Part shown: piece after piece, positions 16,283 through 24,865 of the stretch
How the letters are laid out: the number at the start of each line of letters is the position of its first letter
Numbering within the stretch: position 1 is the stretch's first letter
Origin: Lichenifustis flavocetrariae
Lineage (GTDB): Bacteria > Pseudomonadota > Alphaproteobacteria > Rhizobiales > Beijerinckiaceae
Assembly (NCBI RefSeq): GCF_026130545.1
Contig: NZ_JAMOIM010000008.1
Location: 1-64,000, forward strand
Length of the DNA: 64,000 bases
Direction of reading: 5' to 3'
Made by a program: the position numbers and the translations under genes
Notes under the pieces: generated by a model
What the model was told of the DNA's origin: nothing
Databases searched by the model: none
Seen by the model: the letters and a program-made list of their open reading frames with translations, nothing else

Positions 16283-16702
16283 GTGAGCGGCATGGTCAAC
16301 CCCATGAGCATCGAAAGCCGATTTGCCGTCATGACGAATTGGAGCCTCTTTGCTCCGTTCGGCGCCGGCTTCGTGCTGTCCGGATTCCGCGTCGCGGACC
16401 TGACGCTCGGCCTGTTCGGCTTCGCGCTTCTGGCGGCCGGCACTGTGTCCCACCTCGTGATCAACCGGGTCTACGGCATTGAATTCAGCGACGGACAGAT
16501 CGCGGTCGCGGCCGGGCTCTTCCTCGTGGCCCTGCTCGGCTTCCTGGCGAGTTGGATCGCCGCGCCCGCCTTCGCGCCCGCCAACGTCCTGCTCGGCCTC
16601 GCCGGCACCGCGATAGTGATCGCCGGGGCCTTCGCGTATGTGGCGACCCGCTATGGCCTGCGCGGCGCCTTCTCGATGTTCCACGCCAGGCGCCCGACCT
16701 GA
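16283..16702 (+). CDS. Small four-helix membrane protein, function unknown
   Basis: A 139-residue protein with about four hydrophobic segments (LFAPFGAGFVLSGFRV, LTLGLFGFALLAAGTVSHLVI, IAVAAGLFLVALLGFLASWI, LLGLAGTAIVIAGAFAYVAT) and short loops. No family is recognised. The GTG start is used here because it follows an AAGTGACGG-like site eight bases after the flotillin stop; an in-frame ATG three codons later is equally possible. It is sandwiched between the flotillin and symporter genes on the same strand with minimal gaps, so it is very likely co-transcribed. It may be a partner of the flotillin, by analogy with small membrane partners of YqiK. Confidence 0.65.
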   Translation: MSGMVNPMSIESRFAVMTNWSLFAPFGAGFVLSGFRVADLTLGLFGFALLAAGTVSHLVINRVYGIEFSDGQIAVAAGLFLVALLGFLASWIAAPAFAPANVLLGLAGTAIVIAGAFAYVATRYGLRGAFSMFHARRPT

Positions 16703-16762
16703 CATGATGCGCCTGCCTACCCGCGACGCGTGCAGCGGCCCGCCCTTCCGCCAAGGCCGACA

Positions 16763-18709
16763 ATGTCCGAAGCGCTGATCTGGCTCGTGGCGGCCCTGGC
16801 CTTGTCGAGCGCCTACTGGCTCTATTGCGGCGTAGCCTGCGCGCGATCGGCCGAAAGCCCCAGGAGCTTCTTCCTGGCCGACCGCGATCTGCCGGCCTGG
16901 ATGTTCGTTCTCGTCGCCACGGGTGCGAGCTTCCCGGCTTGGATCGTGCTCGGGCACGCTGCGCTCGTCGCCAGCGGCGGCCTCGCCTTCGCCGAAACCG
17001 CGCTCTGCGCCATCACGATCCCTCTCGCAGGAGTGTTGTTCCTCAAGCGGCAGTGGATGCTCGGCAAGCGCTATGGCTATGTGACGCCCGCCGAGATGCT
17101 GGGGGATTATTTCGGGGGCGAGGGGATCCGCCTCTGCACGGTGCTGATCGCCGTCGTCTTCGCCGTTCCCTTCATGGGAACACAGATGAGGGCGGCTGCG
17201 GACCTCCTCGCGGCCGTGTCGGGCGGCGCCGTCGATCCGATCCTTGCCCTTTGGGGAGTGACGGGGCTCGTCTTCGCTTACACCTGCGTGGGTGGGCTGC
17301 GGGCGGCTGCTGTCGCGGGCGCCTCGCAGAGCCTGCTGCTGGCGGCTGGCGCGATCATGATCGGGGTTCTCGCTCTCGCTGGCGGATTCGCGGACTTGGC
17401 GGGCGGCCTGGGCCAACAGGCCGGCGCGGGCGCGCCCACCGTTTCCGCGCCGCCGCTCGGCATTCCCGGCGTCATCCAATTCGTGCGCGGCCTGGGCGTT
17501 GAGCCGCCGCTCGGCAGTCCGTGGACGGCCACGATGATCTTCAGCTACTGCATCAGCCTGATGGGCCTGCAGCTTGCGCCGGCCTTCGGGTTGCTGGCTT
17601 TCGCGACGCGCAGCCCCAAGGGCTTTGTGGCCCAGCAGACCTGGGCTGCGGCCGGGGCCGCAGGGGTGCTGCTCGTGGTTGCCATTACGGCCGCCGGTTT
17701 GAGCCGGCACGGCGCCTCGACGAGCGATCCCGTGGCGAGGCTGATCGGGGGGCTGGCCGGGGCGGCTCCCTGGTTCGTCGGCATCCTTGCCGTCGCGATG
17801 CTGGCCGGTGCCCAAGTGTTCGCGTCACTCAACTTGTCGGCCGCCTCCACCATCCTGGTGCGCGACGTCTATCGCCGCTACCTCGATCCCGAGCTCGACG
17901 TCGCCGGCCAGCGCCGCGCCGCGCGGATCACCATGGGGCTGCTGGCCTTGGCGGCCCTGCTGCTCGCCACCTTCGCGCCGGCCGCCGAGCGGGCGCTCGC
18001 CGCGCTGGCCCTGGGGTTCGGCCTCCAACTCCTCCCGGCGCTTGCGGGCTTGTGCTGGCTGCGCTGGCTGACCCGGGAGGGCGTCGTGGTCGGGCTCGTG
18101 GCCGGCCTCGTCGCCGTGATCTTCACTGAGCCGCTGGGGGGAGCGGTGGCCGGCTTCTTCGGCATCCATCTGCCTTGGGGCCGCTGGCCCTGGACCCTGC
18201 ATTCCGGCGCCTGGGGCCTCGGGATCAACGCCGCCGCCTGTCTCGTCATCTCGTTGATCAGCCAGCGCGCGCGCGAGCACACACGACGGTCGGCGTTTCA
18301 TGTGTTTCTGACCGCCTTCGCGGGGCGGCCCCGATCGGGCCGCGCGCTCCGGCCGCTCGCCTGGGCCCTGACGCTCGCCTGGATGTTCTTCGCCATCGGG
18401 CCGGGCGCCATTTATGGCAACAGCGCATTCGGTGACGGCTCGGCCTCGGCCGGCGCCCTCGCGACCGGCCTGCCGTCGCTATGGATCTGGCAGATCGTCT
18501 GGTGGGCGCTCGGCGTGCTGCTGATCTGGTTCCTGGCCCATCGCATGGCCCTGTCGACACGCCCGGTCCGCCCCATCGAGCCGCTGCCCCGCTCGCAACG
18601 TCCACGCTCGGACGTGGCCGCGCTGGCGCCTGGCGAGAGTCAGCGCTGGGCTCTGATCGCGATCGGCCTCGCAGGTCTCGCCATCCTGGCCAACTGGCTC
18701 TTCGACTGA
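16763..18709 (+). CDS. Sodium:solute symporter (SSS/SLC5) family protein
   Basis: A 648-residue membrane protein with about 13-15 hydrophobic helices. It has the SSS-type start (SFFLADRDLPAWMFVLVATGASFPAWIVLG), the TPAEMLGDYFGG segment typical of LeuT-fold solute:sodium symporters, VFAYTCVGGLRAAAVAG, and a late GAQVFASLNLSAASTILVRDVYRRY loop matching the family. The ATG at 16763 starts just before the first helix; an upstream start adds eleven Pro/Arg-rich residues. A second uptake system in an operon that already contains a full ABC transporter is notable. It could import the hydroxyacid or carboxylate product, or be coupled to sensing. Substrate cannot be told from sequence. Confidence 0.85.
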   Translation: MSEALIWLVAALALSSAYWLYCGVACARSAESPRSFFLADRDLPAWMFVLVATGASFPAWIVLGHAALVASGGLAFAETALCAITIPLAGVLFLKRQWMLGKRYGYVTPAEMLGDYFGGEGIRLCTVLIAVVFAVPFMGTQMRAAADLLAAVSGGAVDPILALWGVTGLVFAYTCVGGLRAAAVAGASQSLLLAAGAIMIGVLALAGGFADLAGGLGQQAGAGAPTVSAPPLGIPGVIQFVRGLGVEPPLGSPWTATMIFSYCISLMGLQLAPAFGLLAFATRSPKGFVAQQTWAAAGAAGVLLVVAITAAGLSRHGASTSDPVARLIGGLAGAAPWFVGILAVAMLAGAQVFASLNLSAASTILVRDVYRRYLDPELDVAGQRRAARITMGLLALAALLLATFAPAAERALAALALGFGLQLLPALAGLCWLRWLTREGVVVGLVAGLVAVIFTEPLGGAVAGFFGIHLPWGRWPWTLHSGAWGLGINAAACLVISLISQRAREHTRRSAFHVFLTAFAGRPRSGRALRPLAWALTLAWMFFAIGPGAIYGNSAFGDGSASAGALATGLPSLWIWQIVWWALGVLLIWFLAHRMALSTRPVRPIEPLPRSQRPRSDVAALAPGESQRWALIAIGLAGLAILANWLFD

Positions 18710-18721
18710 AAGGAACCCGCC

Positions 18722-19849
18722 ATGCAGATCAAGGCCGCGCTTCTGCGCCAAACCGGACTGGCGCATCCCTACCGTGACACGCGCCCGCTCGCGATCGAGA
18801 AAGTCGCCCTGGCCGGCCCCGGCCGCGGCGAGGTGCTGATCCGCATGAAGGCGGCCGGACTGTGCCATTCGGATCTCTCTGTCATCGACGGGAGCCGGCC
18901 GCGGCCCATGCCGATGGTGCTCGGCCACGAGGCGGCCGGGATCGTGGTCGAAGTCGGCCCGGATGTCTCCGACCTCGCGGTGGACGACCACGTGGTCCTG
19001 GTCTTCATTCCGAGCTGCGGCCAGTGCCTGCCTTGCGCGACCGGCCGGCCCGCCCTGTGTGAACCCGGCGCCAAGGCCAATGGCGCGGGCACGCTGCTGC
19101 GCGGCGACCGCCGCCTGTCCTTGTCCTGCGACGCCGTCAACCACCACATCGGGGTCTCGGCCTTCGCCGACCACGCCGTCGTGTCGCGGGAATCCTGCGT
19201 CAAAGTCGACAAATCCCTGGCCTTCGACCATGCGGCACTGTTCGGCTGCGCGGTGCTCACGGGGGTCGGGGCCGTGGTCAACACCGCCAAGGTCCCGGCC
19301 GGGGCCTCGGTGGCGGTCGCGGGCCTCGGGGGCGTGGGCCTCAGCGCGATCCTCGGCGCCGTCGCCTGCGGCGCGCGCCAGATCATCGCGGTCGACCTTT
19401 CGGAGGAGAAGCTTGCCTTCGCCCGGCAACTGGGAGCCACCCACACGGTGAATGCCGGGACACCAGACGCCGTTGCCGCCATCAAGGATCTGTCAGGTGG
19501 GGGCGTCGAGTTCTTCTTCGAGATGGCGGGGGCGGTTCCGGCGCTCGAACTCGCCTATGCGGCCACGGCGCGCGGCGGCACGACGGTCACGGCCGGCCTG
19601 CCGCATCCCGACCGCAAGCTGTCCATCCAGGCCGTCAGCCTCGTGGCCGAGGAGCGGACCCTGAAAGGGTCCTATATCGGTTCCTGCGTGCCCCGGCGCG
19701 ACCTGCCGCACTATGTGGCGCTCTTCCAAAACGGCCGCCTCCCGGTCGATCGCCTCCTGACCCACAGGCTAAAGCTCGACGAGATCAACGAAGGCTTCGA
19801 CCGCCTCCACGATGGCTCGGCGATCCGACAGGTCGTGCTCTTCGATTGA
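18722..19849 (+). CDS. Zinc-dependent alcohol dehydrogenase
   Basis: A 375-residue medium-chain dehydrogenase. Catalytic-zinc residues are visible in AAGLCHSDLS (Cys near 43) and GHEAAG (His near 65). The structural-zinc loop CGQCLPCATGRPALC gives four cysteines, and the NAD-binding motif VAGLGGVGLS is near 199-208. It starts with ATG after a GAAAGGA ribosome site, 12 bases behind the symporter gene, and closes the operon. It is most similar in style to class III/aryl-alcohol type enzymes. In context it could oxidise a hydroxyacid to the semialdehyde that the nearby GabD-like enzyme uses, the role filled by BlcB in Agrobacterium (a different family). That functional link is inference. Confidence 0.88.
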   Translation: MQIKAALLRQTGLAHPYRDTRPLAIEKVALAGPGRGEVLIRMKAAGLCHSDLSVIDGSRPRPMPMVLGHEAAGIVVEVGPDVSDLAVDDHVVLVFIPSCGQCLPCATGRPALCEPGAKANGAGTLLRGDRRLSLSCDAVNHHIGVSAFADHAVVSRESCVKVDKSLAFDHAALFGCAVLTGVGAVVNTAKVPAGASVAVAGLGGVGLSAILGAVACGARQIIAVDLSEEKLAFARQLGATHTVNAGTPDAVAAIKDLSGGGVEFFFEMAGAVPALELAYAATARGGTTVTAGLPHPDRKLSIQAVSLVAEERTLKGSYIGSCVPRRDLPHYVALFQNGRLPVDRLLTHRLKLDEINEGFDRLHDGSAIRQVVLFD

Positions 19850-19944
19850 TCCGCAGCGGATATCTGCTGTCGGATTGTGCCGAGACAGATGCGAAGGGCG
19901 GGTTGGGCGCTTCGGCCTTCGGCTCCATCGCGGCACCCTCCGCA

Positions 19945-20140
19945 GAGATTGGATGCGCGGCACATCGAAGTCTCGCTGAAAGGCATAGATCAGGACGTGC
20001 GTCATCGAATCGACCTGATCGTCGTGAGGCCCGTTTGCGAACTGCAAGATCTCACGCTGGAACTCGCCGAGCCAAGGCGCCTCGGAGGGGATATACACCT
20101 GTCCGCCCACGATGCGAACCGACTGCGATGAGGCTCGCAC
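19945..20140 (-). pseudogene. Phage terminase large subunit, C-terminal fragment
   Basis: The minus strand reads SQSVRIVGGQVYIPSEAPWL and then EFQREILQFANGPHDDQVDS, followed by MTHVLIYAF. This is the nuclease-domain end of phage or gene-transfer-agent large terminases, where the HDDQVD motif holds metal-binding aspartates. No ATPase domain or earlier part is present, and homology fades about 60 codons in. It is prophage debris lying directly downstream of a DNA methyltransferase fragment on the same strand. Confidence 0.8.
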
Positions 20141-20165
20141 GACTTGTTGCCTTGCGGCTCGATTG

Positions 20166-20336
20166 TCAGGTCATCGACGACCTGGGGTGGCTCGTGCGAC
20201 CGAGGCCGGAGACGTGGCCAGCGATCTTCACGTTATAGGGCGGATCAGAGAAGATGAGGTCCGCCCGTTCACCCGCCATCTGGGCGGCAAAGTTTGCCGC
20301 CTCAAAAGCCGAACCGCAGGCTCGTGATTTGAAGGC
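20166..20336 (-). pseudogene. DNA (adenine-N6/cytosine-N4) methyltransferase fragment
   Basis: The minus strand reads CGSAFEAANFAAQMAGERAD and then LIFSDPPYNVKIAGHVSGLG before a stop. DPPY is the catalytic motif IV of amino-methyltransferases, and the following PYNV-x-I-x-GHVSGLG is typical of the phage-associated ParB-methyltransferase group. Only about 56 codons survive. It precedes the terminase fragment on the same strand, the order often seen in prophages, so both are probably one degraded prophage segment. Confidence 0.8.
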
Positions 20337-20349
20337 TGACGAGATATCC

Positions 20350-20375
20350 GCGGCGCCTCCTCAAGAAGGCGCCGC
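20350..20375 (-). terminator. Candidate terminator hairpin after the polyol ABC operon
   Basis: GCGGCGCC and GGCGCCGC form a perfect 8-bp GC stem with a 10-base loop, only a few bases beyond the stop of the leftward binding-protein gene. No T-run follows on that strand, so it may need Rho or serve only as a 3' stabiliser. Confidence 0.5.
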
Positions 20376-20382
20376 ATAAGCC

Positions 20383-21693
20383 TTATTCGCCGTAGTGCGC
20401 CTTCCGCATCACGCTTTCCGTCGCGCTCTGAGCGTCCTTCAAAGCCTTGTCGACCGGGGTGCCGGCGAGTGCGGAGGCGACGTCTTGGCCGACATTTGTG
20501 CCGATCGACTGAAACTCCGGAATGGCGACGAATTGCACCCCGGTGTAGGGCACGGGCGTCGCGGTGGGGTGGGCTGGGTCAGCCGACAGGATTGCGTCGA
20601 GGGAGGCCTTCGCGAAAGGCGCGGCCTTCTGATAGTCGGGATTGTCATAGGTGGACTGACGCGTGCCGGGCGGTACCGCGACCCAGCCTTGGTAGTCGGC
20701 CACGAGCTTCACATAATCCTTGGACGTCGCCCATTTCAGAAAGCTCTTGGCTGCAGCCTGCTTCTTGGTCGAGGAAGGAATGCCGAGGGCCCAGGACCAG
20801 GCCCAGGCGGCGCCCTTCGGCGTGACAGCGATCGGCGCCTTGGCGAAACCTGTCTTGTCCGACACCTGGCTCTGCTTCGGGTCGAAGACACGGCCGGCAT
20901 TGGAGGTCGCGTCCACCCAGATGGCGCAGTGGCCGGATTGAAACAGCGCCGCATTCTCGTTGGCTCCGTTCGAGGTGGCGCCGGGAGGGCCGTCGGCCTT
21001 CATCAGGTCGACATAGTAGCTGATGGCCTGCTTCCACGCATCGGTGTCGATCGTTGGCTTCCACTTCATGTCGAACCAGGTACCACCATAGGTGTTCACG
21101 AGGGTGCCCACGAACGCCATGTTCTCGCCCCAACCTGGTTTGCCGCGCAGGCAGATGCCGTATTGATCCTTGGAACGATCGGTCAGCTTGTCGGCCATGT
21201 CCCGGATTTGTGCATAGGTCGGCTGCTCCGGCATTGTGAGGCCGGCCTTCTCGAACAGGTCCTTTCGATAGAAGGTCATCGAGCTTTCGGCGTAGAACGG
21301 CACCGCGAAAAGCGTACCTTGGTACGACAAGCCGTTCTTCACCGGCCCGAGAAGATCCGCATAGTCGTAGTCGGCGCCAAGGTCGTCGACTTTGACCAGC
21401 CAGCCGGCCTTGGCCCAGATTGGCGTCTCGTAAGCGCCGATCGTGATGATATCGAACGAGCCTCCTTTGGTCGCGATGTCGGTCGTCACGCGTTGCCGCA
21501 GGACGTTTTCTTCCAGGACGCTCCAATTGATCTTGTTGCCGGTCTGCTGCTCCCACTTCGGCGACAGCTTCTGCATGATGATCATGTCGGAGTTGTTCAC
21601 GGTCGCAATGGTAATCGCCTCGGCTCTGGCCGCAGCGCTTCCTCCAACCATGCAGGCAGCGCCAAGCGCCGCGAAGAGTTTCGCGTTGTCCAT
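20383..21693 (-). CDS. Polyol/sugar ABC transporter binding protein (SmoE-like)
   Basis: A 436-residue extracellular solute-binding protein of family 1. A Sec signal (LFAALGAACMVGGSAAARAEA) covers about residues 6-26. The mature sequence (ITIATVNNSDMIIMQKLSPK and then DIITIGAYETPIWAKAGWLV) strongly resembles the sorbitol/mannitol binding protein SmoE, as do NGLSYQGTLFAVPFYAESSM and YRKDLFEKAGLTMPEQPTY. The ATG follows a GGGAGGAAAAC ribosome site. It is the most downstream gene of the leftward cluster and is separated from it by a 304-base gap, so it may have its own promoter. A second, unrelated-looking binding protein heads the same cluster. Confidence 0.87.
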   Translation of the reverse strand: MDNAKLFAALGAACMVGGSAAARAEAITIATVNNSDMIIMQKLSPKWEQQTGNKINWSVLEENVLRQRVTTDIATKGGSFDIITIGAYETPIWAKAGWLVKVDDLGADYDYADLLGPVKNGLSYQGTLFAVPFYAESSMTFYRKDLFEKAGLTMPEQPTYAQIRDMADKLTDRSKDQYGICLRGKPGWGENMAFVGTLVNTYGGTWFDMKWKPTIDTDAWKQAISYYVDLMKADGPPGATSNGANENAALFQSGHCAIWVDATSNAGRVFDPKQSQVSDKTGFAKAPIAVTPKGAAWAWSWALGIPSSTKKQAAAKSFLKWATSKDYVKLVADYQGWVAVPPGTRQSTYDNPDYQKAAPFAKASLDAILSADPAHPTATPVPYTGVQFVAIPEFQSIGTNVGQDVASALAGTPVDKALKDAQSATESVMRKAHYGE

Positions 21694-21997
21694 GTTTTCC
21701 TCCCTGATGCCGTCCGGTAGCTCCGGAACTACGCCTGCTCATCCGAACAATTCGTCGGCAGGCTGCTTCGATGTCAGGACCGTTTGCATCGCATGTCAAG
21801 CAACGATCAAGTGATGCCGAACTGCTTCAAATCCGCTCAAAGGCAACTCGCTTGCCATGAACAAGATCGGGTTGGTGACGATCGTCACGAGTGTCCGGCT
21901 GCAAAACAACTCTTGGGCAGCGGAAACGTGACCTGAATGCTCGGCCATGAACCATATGCGGGCAGCACCCCACCTGGTCGCGCTTGGCTGGCTGAAT
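21694..21997. other. Intergenic region with regulatory palindrome
   Basis: About 300 bases between the SDR stop and the SmoE-like gene, both leftward. No open frame with codon-like character is seen. It contains the perfect palindrome described separately and is the likely promoter region of the binding-protein gene. Confidence 0.5.
21875..21888. promoter_or_regulatory. Perfect 14-bp palindrome GTGACGATCGTCAC
   Basis: The sequence is self-complementary over all 14 bases and lies about 180-195 bases upstream of the leftward SmoE-like gene. It could be an operator for a dimeric regulator. No regulator can be named from the site alone. Confidence 0.4.
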
Positions 21998-22726
21998 TCA
22001 GCACGATGTGAATCCGCCGTCGATCGGCAGGCAAACTCCTGTGATCATCGACGCAGCCTCGCTCAGCAGAAAGACGATCGGGGCCGCGATCTCATCTGCC
22101 GTGGCCCATCGGCCCAGCGGCATCTGCTGCAGAAAGCGGTCCTTGATCTCGGGGCGCCCCCAATAACCGGCCGACATTTCCGTCATGACGACGGTCGGGT
22201 TCACACTGTTGACGCGAATGTTGTATTTGCCGAGTTCAAGCGCCGACACCCGCGTGATTCCGTCGAGGGCGGCCTTGGAGGCTCCATAAGAGATATGGCC
22301 GTTTAGTGCCACCAGGGCCGCCTGGCTCGACACGTTGACGATCGCGCCGCCTCTCCCGAGCCGGACCATCGATTGCGAGGCATATTTGGTGACCAGCAAG
22401 GCGCCACGTGTGTTGATTGACATGACCTTGTCAAAGACCGCGATGTCGGTCTCCATGGGCGTCGCGATTTCTCCCCCGAAGCCGGCGCAATTGACCACGC
22501 CCCAGAGGTCCAGGTTTGTCATTGCATCCCGCACGCTCGCGTCCGATGTGAGATCGAATGGCAGCGTGCGGCAGCCGGTGTCGCGCGCCAGATCGGCCAG
22601 CAGGTTTTCGGCGCGACCATTGGCGATCACGTCGGCGCCCGCGGTCACGAGCTGACGCACGGTCGCGCCGCCAATGCCGCCGCTCGCGCCCGTGACGAGG
22701 ATCGTGCGGCCTTTCATGTCCCACAT
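21998..22726 (-). CDS. SDR-family oxidoreductase (polyol dehydrogenase-like)
   Basis: A 242-residue classical SDR: TGASGGIG near residues 11-18, NCAG near 81-84, NVSSQAAL with the catalytic serine, YGASK with the catalytic Tyr and Lys, and a C-terminal PIDGGFT. The sequence resembles L-xylulose/carbonyl reductase and sugar-alcohol dehydrogenases. The ATG at 22726 (MWDMKGRT) gives a normal length; the upstream extension in the same frame is unconserved. It follows the RpiR gene by 16 bases in the leftward polyol operon, so it probably oxidises the imported polyol to a ketose. Substrate assignment is by context only. Confidence 0.82.
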   Translation of the reverse strand: MWDMKGRTILVTGASGGIGGATVRQLVTAGADVIANGRAENLLADLARDTGCRTLPFDLTSDASVRDAMTNLDLWGVVNCAGFGGEIATPMETDIAVFDKVMSINTRGALLVTKYASQSMVRLGRGGAIVNVSSQAALVALNGHISYGASKAALDGITRVSALELGKYNIRVNSVNPTVVMTEMSAGYWGRPEIKDRFLQQMPLGRWATADEIAAPIVFLLSEAASMITGVCLPIDGGFTSC

Positions 22727-22742
22727 CAATCTGGTTCCTTCT

Positions 22743-23687
22743 CTATGCCATGCGGTCTGGCGGCAGGCGCTTCTTGGCAATTTCGGTGTCGTGTAGTGTC
22801 CTGCCCCGGGCCAGACGCTCAGGATCGGGATGCTGCAGAGCAAGTGCGACGCAGATCATCTCGACGATCGCAAGCTGCGAACTCCGCGTGCCGATCGTTT
22901 CGTGGGCGATGGGTGAGCGACGAACGGCGGAGATCAGGGTGATGTGGCTTGCCTTGGCGGCGGGACTGTCCCGGTCGCTCGTGATGGCCACGCACCGGCA
23001 GCCATGGGCACCGGCAGCTTCGAAGGCCTCGACGAGATCGCGTGTGCGGCCGGAACAGCTGATGCCGAAGAACAGCGACCGCGGTCGGGCGTTGGCGGTC
23101 ACGGCCGCGAGCACATGCGGGTCGGAATGGACGCTTACGGTCAGACCCAGCATGAGCAGGCGCTGATAGAAGTCGAAGGCGACCGGCGCGGAACTGCCAA
23201 ACCCCATGAGGTGCGTGTGCTCGGCCGCGAGCAACGCGTCCACGGTTTCCTGCAGGGCAGCGAGCGACACGAGGCTCATGGTCTTCAGCAAGGCTTCCGA
23301 ATTGACCTCGATCACGCTCCGCATGACGGAAGCAAGCACGTGCTCGCCTTCCGATCCCGGACCGGGTTTCGCGAGCTGCGTCCCGAACGCGAACCCCCGT
23401 CCCTCCGCGAGCGCGTAGCGCAGATCCTTGTATCCGGTGAGGCCAAGGGTCTTGCAGAACCGGAACACCGTCGTTTCGCTCACCTGAGCGTGTCGCGCCA
23501 CCGCCGAGATGGAGAGGCTCGCCACACGGGTCTGGTTGTCGATGACCCATTGTGACAGGCGCGCCATAATGCGATCCGGCGAACGCGAGGCGGCAACGAG
23601 TTTCTGAAAGATATCGACCGCGATCGATCCGCTGTCATCGGATCCGCTGTCATCGGGTTCGGTGCGGTCGAGATACTTCTGGCTCAT
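22743..23687 (-). CDS. RpiR-family transcriptional regulator
   Basis: A 314-residue regulator with an N-terminal HTH_6 domain (SISAVARHAQVSETTVFRFCKTLGLTGYK split over about 58-85) and a C-terminal SIS sugar-phosphate-binding domain (LMGFGSSAPVAFDFYQRL, then FFGISCSGRTRDLVEAFEAA). RpiR proteins sense sugar phosphates. The ATG at 23687 follows an AAGGACC ribosome site. Just after the start, a 15-base tandem duplication (23626-23655) encodes the repeated pentapeptide DDSGS, probably a recent slippage event in a disordered stretch. It lies between the ATPase and SDR genes of the polyol operon and most likely controls it. Confidence 0.88.
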   Translation of the reverse strand: MSQKYLDRTEPDDSGSDDSGSIAVDIFQKLVAASRSPDRIMARLSQWVIDNQTRVASLSISAVARHAQVSETTVFRFCKTLGLTGYKDLRYALAEGRGFAFGTQLAKPGPGSEGEHVLASVMRSVIEVNSEALLKTMSLVSLAALQETVDALLAAEHTHLMGFGSSAPVAFDFYQRLLMLGLTVSVHSDPHVLAAVTANARPRSLFFGISCSGRTRDLVEAFEAAGAHGCRCVAITSDRDSPAAKASHITLISAVRRSPIAHETIGTRSSQLAIVEMICVALALQHPDPERLARGRTLHDTEIAKKRLPPDRMA

Positions 23688-23721
23688 CAAAGGTCCTTCA
23701 ATGGGCTTCGTAGGCCGAGCT

Positions 23722-24840
23722 TCAAGCCGTCGCGTTCTGCGTCGGAGCTTCGGCCTCGCGGTCCAAAATCCATCGCCGTCCACCTTCGTCGAACAGGTGA
23801 CACTTCGCCTCGTCCCAGGACAGTGTAATCGGGTCGCCGCGATGCATGCGGCCGGCCGTTTTGTCTCGCACCACGACCATCTGTTCGCCGCAACGTGCAT
23901 ACACGAAGGTGTCGCTGCCGAGCATCTCGACCACTGCGGCCTCACCTCTCAGATTAATGTCGCCTCCCGTCGCGAGCCGGATGTGCTCGGGTCGGATCCC
24001 GACGGTCACTGGTACCGGAGTGGAGTGCGCTTCCTTGACCACGATGGGGAAGCTCGGACCACCTTCGAGCACGACCTGCGCTCCGCCGTCCGGCCGACGT
24101 TCCAGAAGCCCGGGCAGTAAATTCATGCTTGGCGAGCCGATGAAGCCGGCCACGAAAAGGTTCGCTGGGCTCTCGTAGAGGTCGAGCGGCGTGCCGATCT
24201 GCTCGATGCGGCCGCCATTCATGACGACAATACGGTCGGCGAGCGTCATTGCTTCGACCTGGTCATGGGTCACGTAGATCATGGTTGCGCCGAGTTCTGC
24301 CTTGAGCCGCGCTATCTCCACCCGCATTCCCACCCGCAAGGCCGCGTCGAGATTGGATAGAGGCTCGTCGAGCAGGAACAGTTTCGGACGCCGGGTAATG
24401 GCCCTGCCGATGGCCACGCGTTGCCGTTGGCCGCCGGAGAGCTCGCGCGGCTTGCGTTGAAGAAAGCTGTCGAGCCGCAGCTTTCGCGCCGCCTGCCCGA
24501 CCCGGCTCGCGATCTCGGCCTTCGCGGTGCGCGCGATCTCTAGTCCGAATCCCATGTTGCGATCGACGTTCATGTGTGGGTAGAGCGCATAGGATTGGAA
24601 CACCATGGCGATTCCCCGATCAGCGGGCTCTGCCCGGCTCACCTCCGCATCGTCGATGAGGATGCGGCCGGAGGTGATCGGCTCCAGGCCGGCGATGATC
24701 CGCAGCAGGGTGGACTTGCCGCAGCCCGACGGCCCGACCAGCACGCAGAATTCGCCGTCCTCCACCGCCAGGTCGAGCTTGGAGATGACCGAGACGACCC
24801 CATAGGATTTGGTGATGCCGTCGAGTGTGAGCGTGGCCAT
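23722..24840 (-). CDS. ABC transporter ATPase, UgpC/MalK/SmoK family
   Basis: A 372-residue single-domain ATPase with Walker [10 protein letters not shown] (about 37-45), signature [14 protein letters not shown], Walker [13 protein letters not shown] and a His-loop VTHDQVEAM. The C-terminal TOBE/OB part includes [11 protein letters not shown]. This is the carbohydrate-import subfamily (MalK, UgpC, SmoK), forming a homodimer with the two permeases encoded upstream. Start is an ATG placed directly before the conserved [11 protein letters not shown]. Its spacing of 25 bases from the permease gene supports one operon. Confidence 0.92.
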   Translation of the reverse strand: MATLTLDGITKSYGVVSVISKLDLAVEDGEFCVLVGPSGCGKSTLLRIIAGLEPITSGRILIDDAEVSRAEPADRGIAMVFQSYALYPHMNVDRNMGFGLEIARTAKAEIASRVGQAARKLRLDSFLQRKPRELSGGQRQRVAIGRAITRRPKLFLLDEPLSNLDAALRVGMRVEIARLKAELGATMIYVTHDQVEAMTLADRIVVMNGGRIEQIGTPLDLYESPANLFVAGFIGSPSMNLLPGLLERRPDGGAQVVLEGGPSFPIVVKEAHSTPVPVTVGIRPEHIRLATGGDINLRGEAAVVEMLGSDTFVYARCGEQMVVVRDKTAGRMHRGDPITLSWDEAKCHLFDEGGRRWILDREAEAPTQNATA

Positions 24841-24865
24841 GCGGCCTCCCTGCAGTGAGGTTTCG

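Noticed and set aside
14383-17815. Two long minus-strand frames opposite the flotillin and symporter genes
   Set aside because: Shadows of coiled-coil and membrane proteins; no ribosome sites and no recognisable domains.
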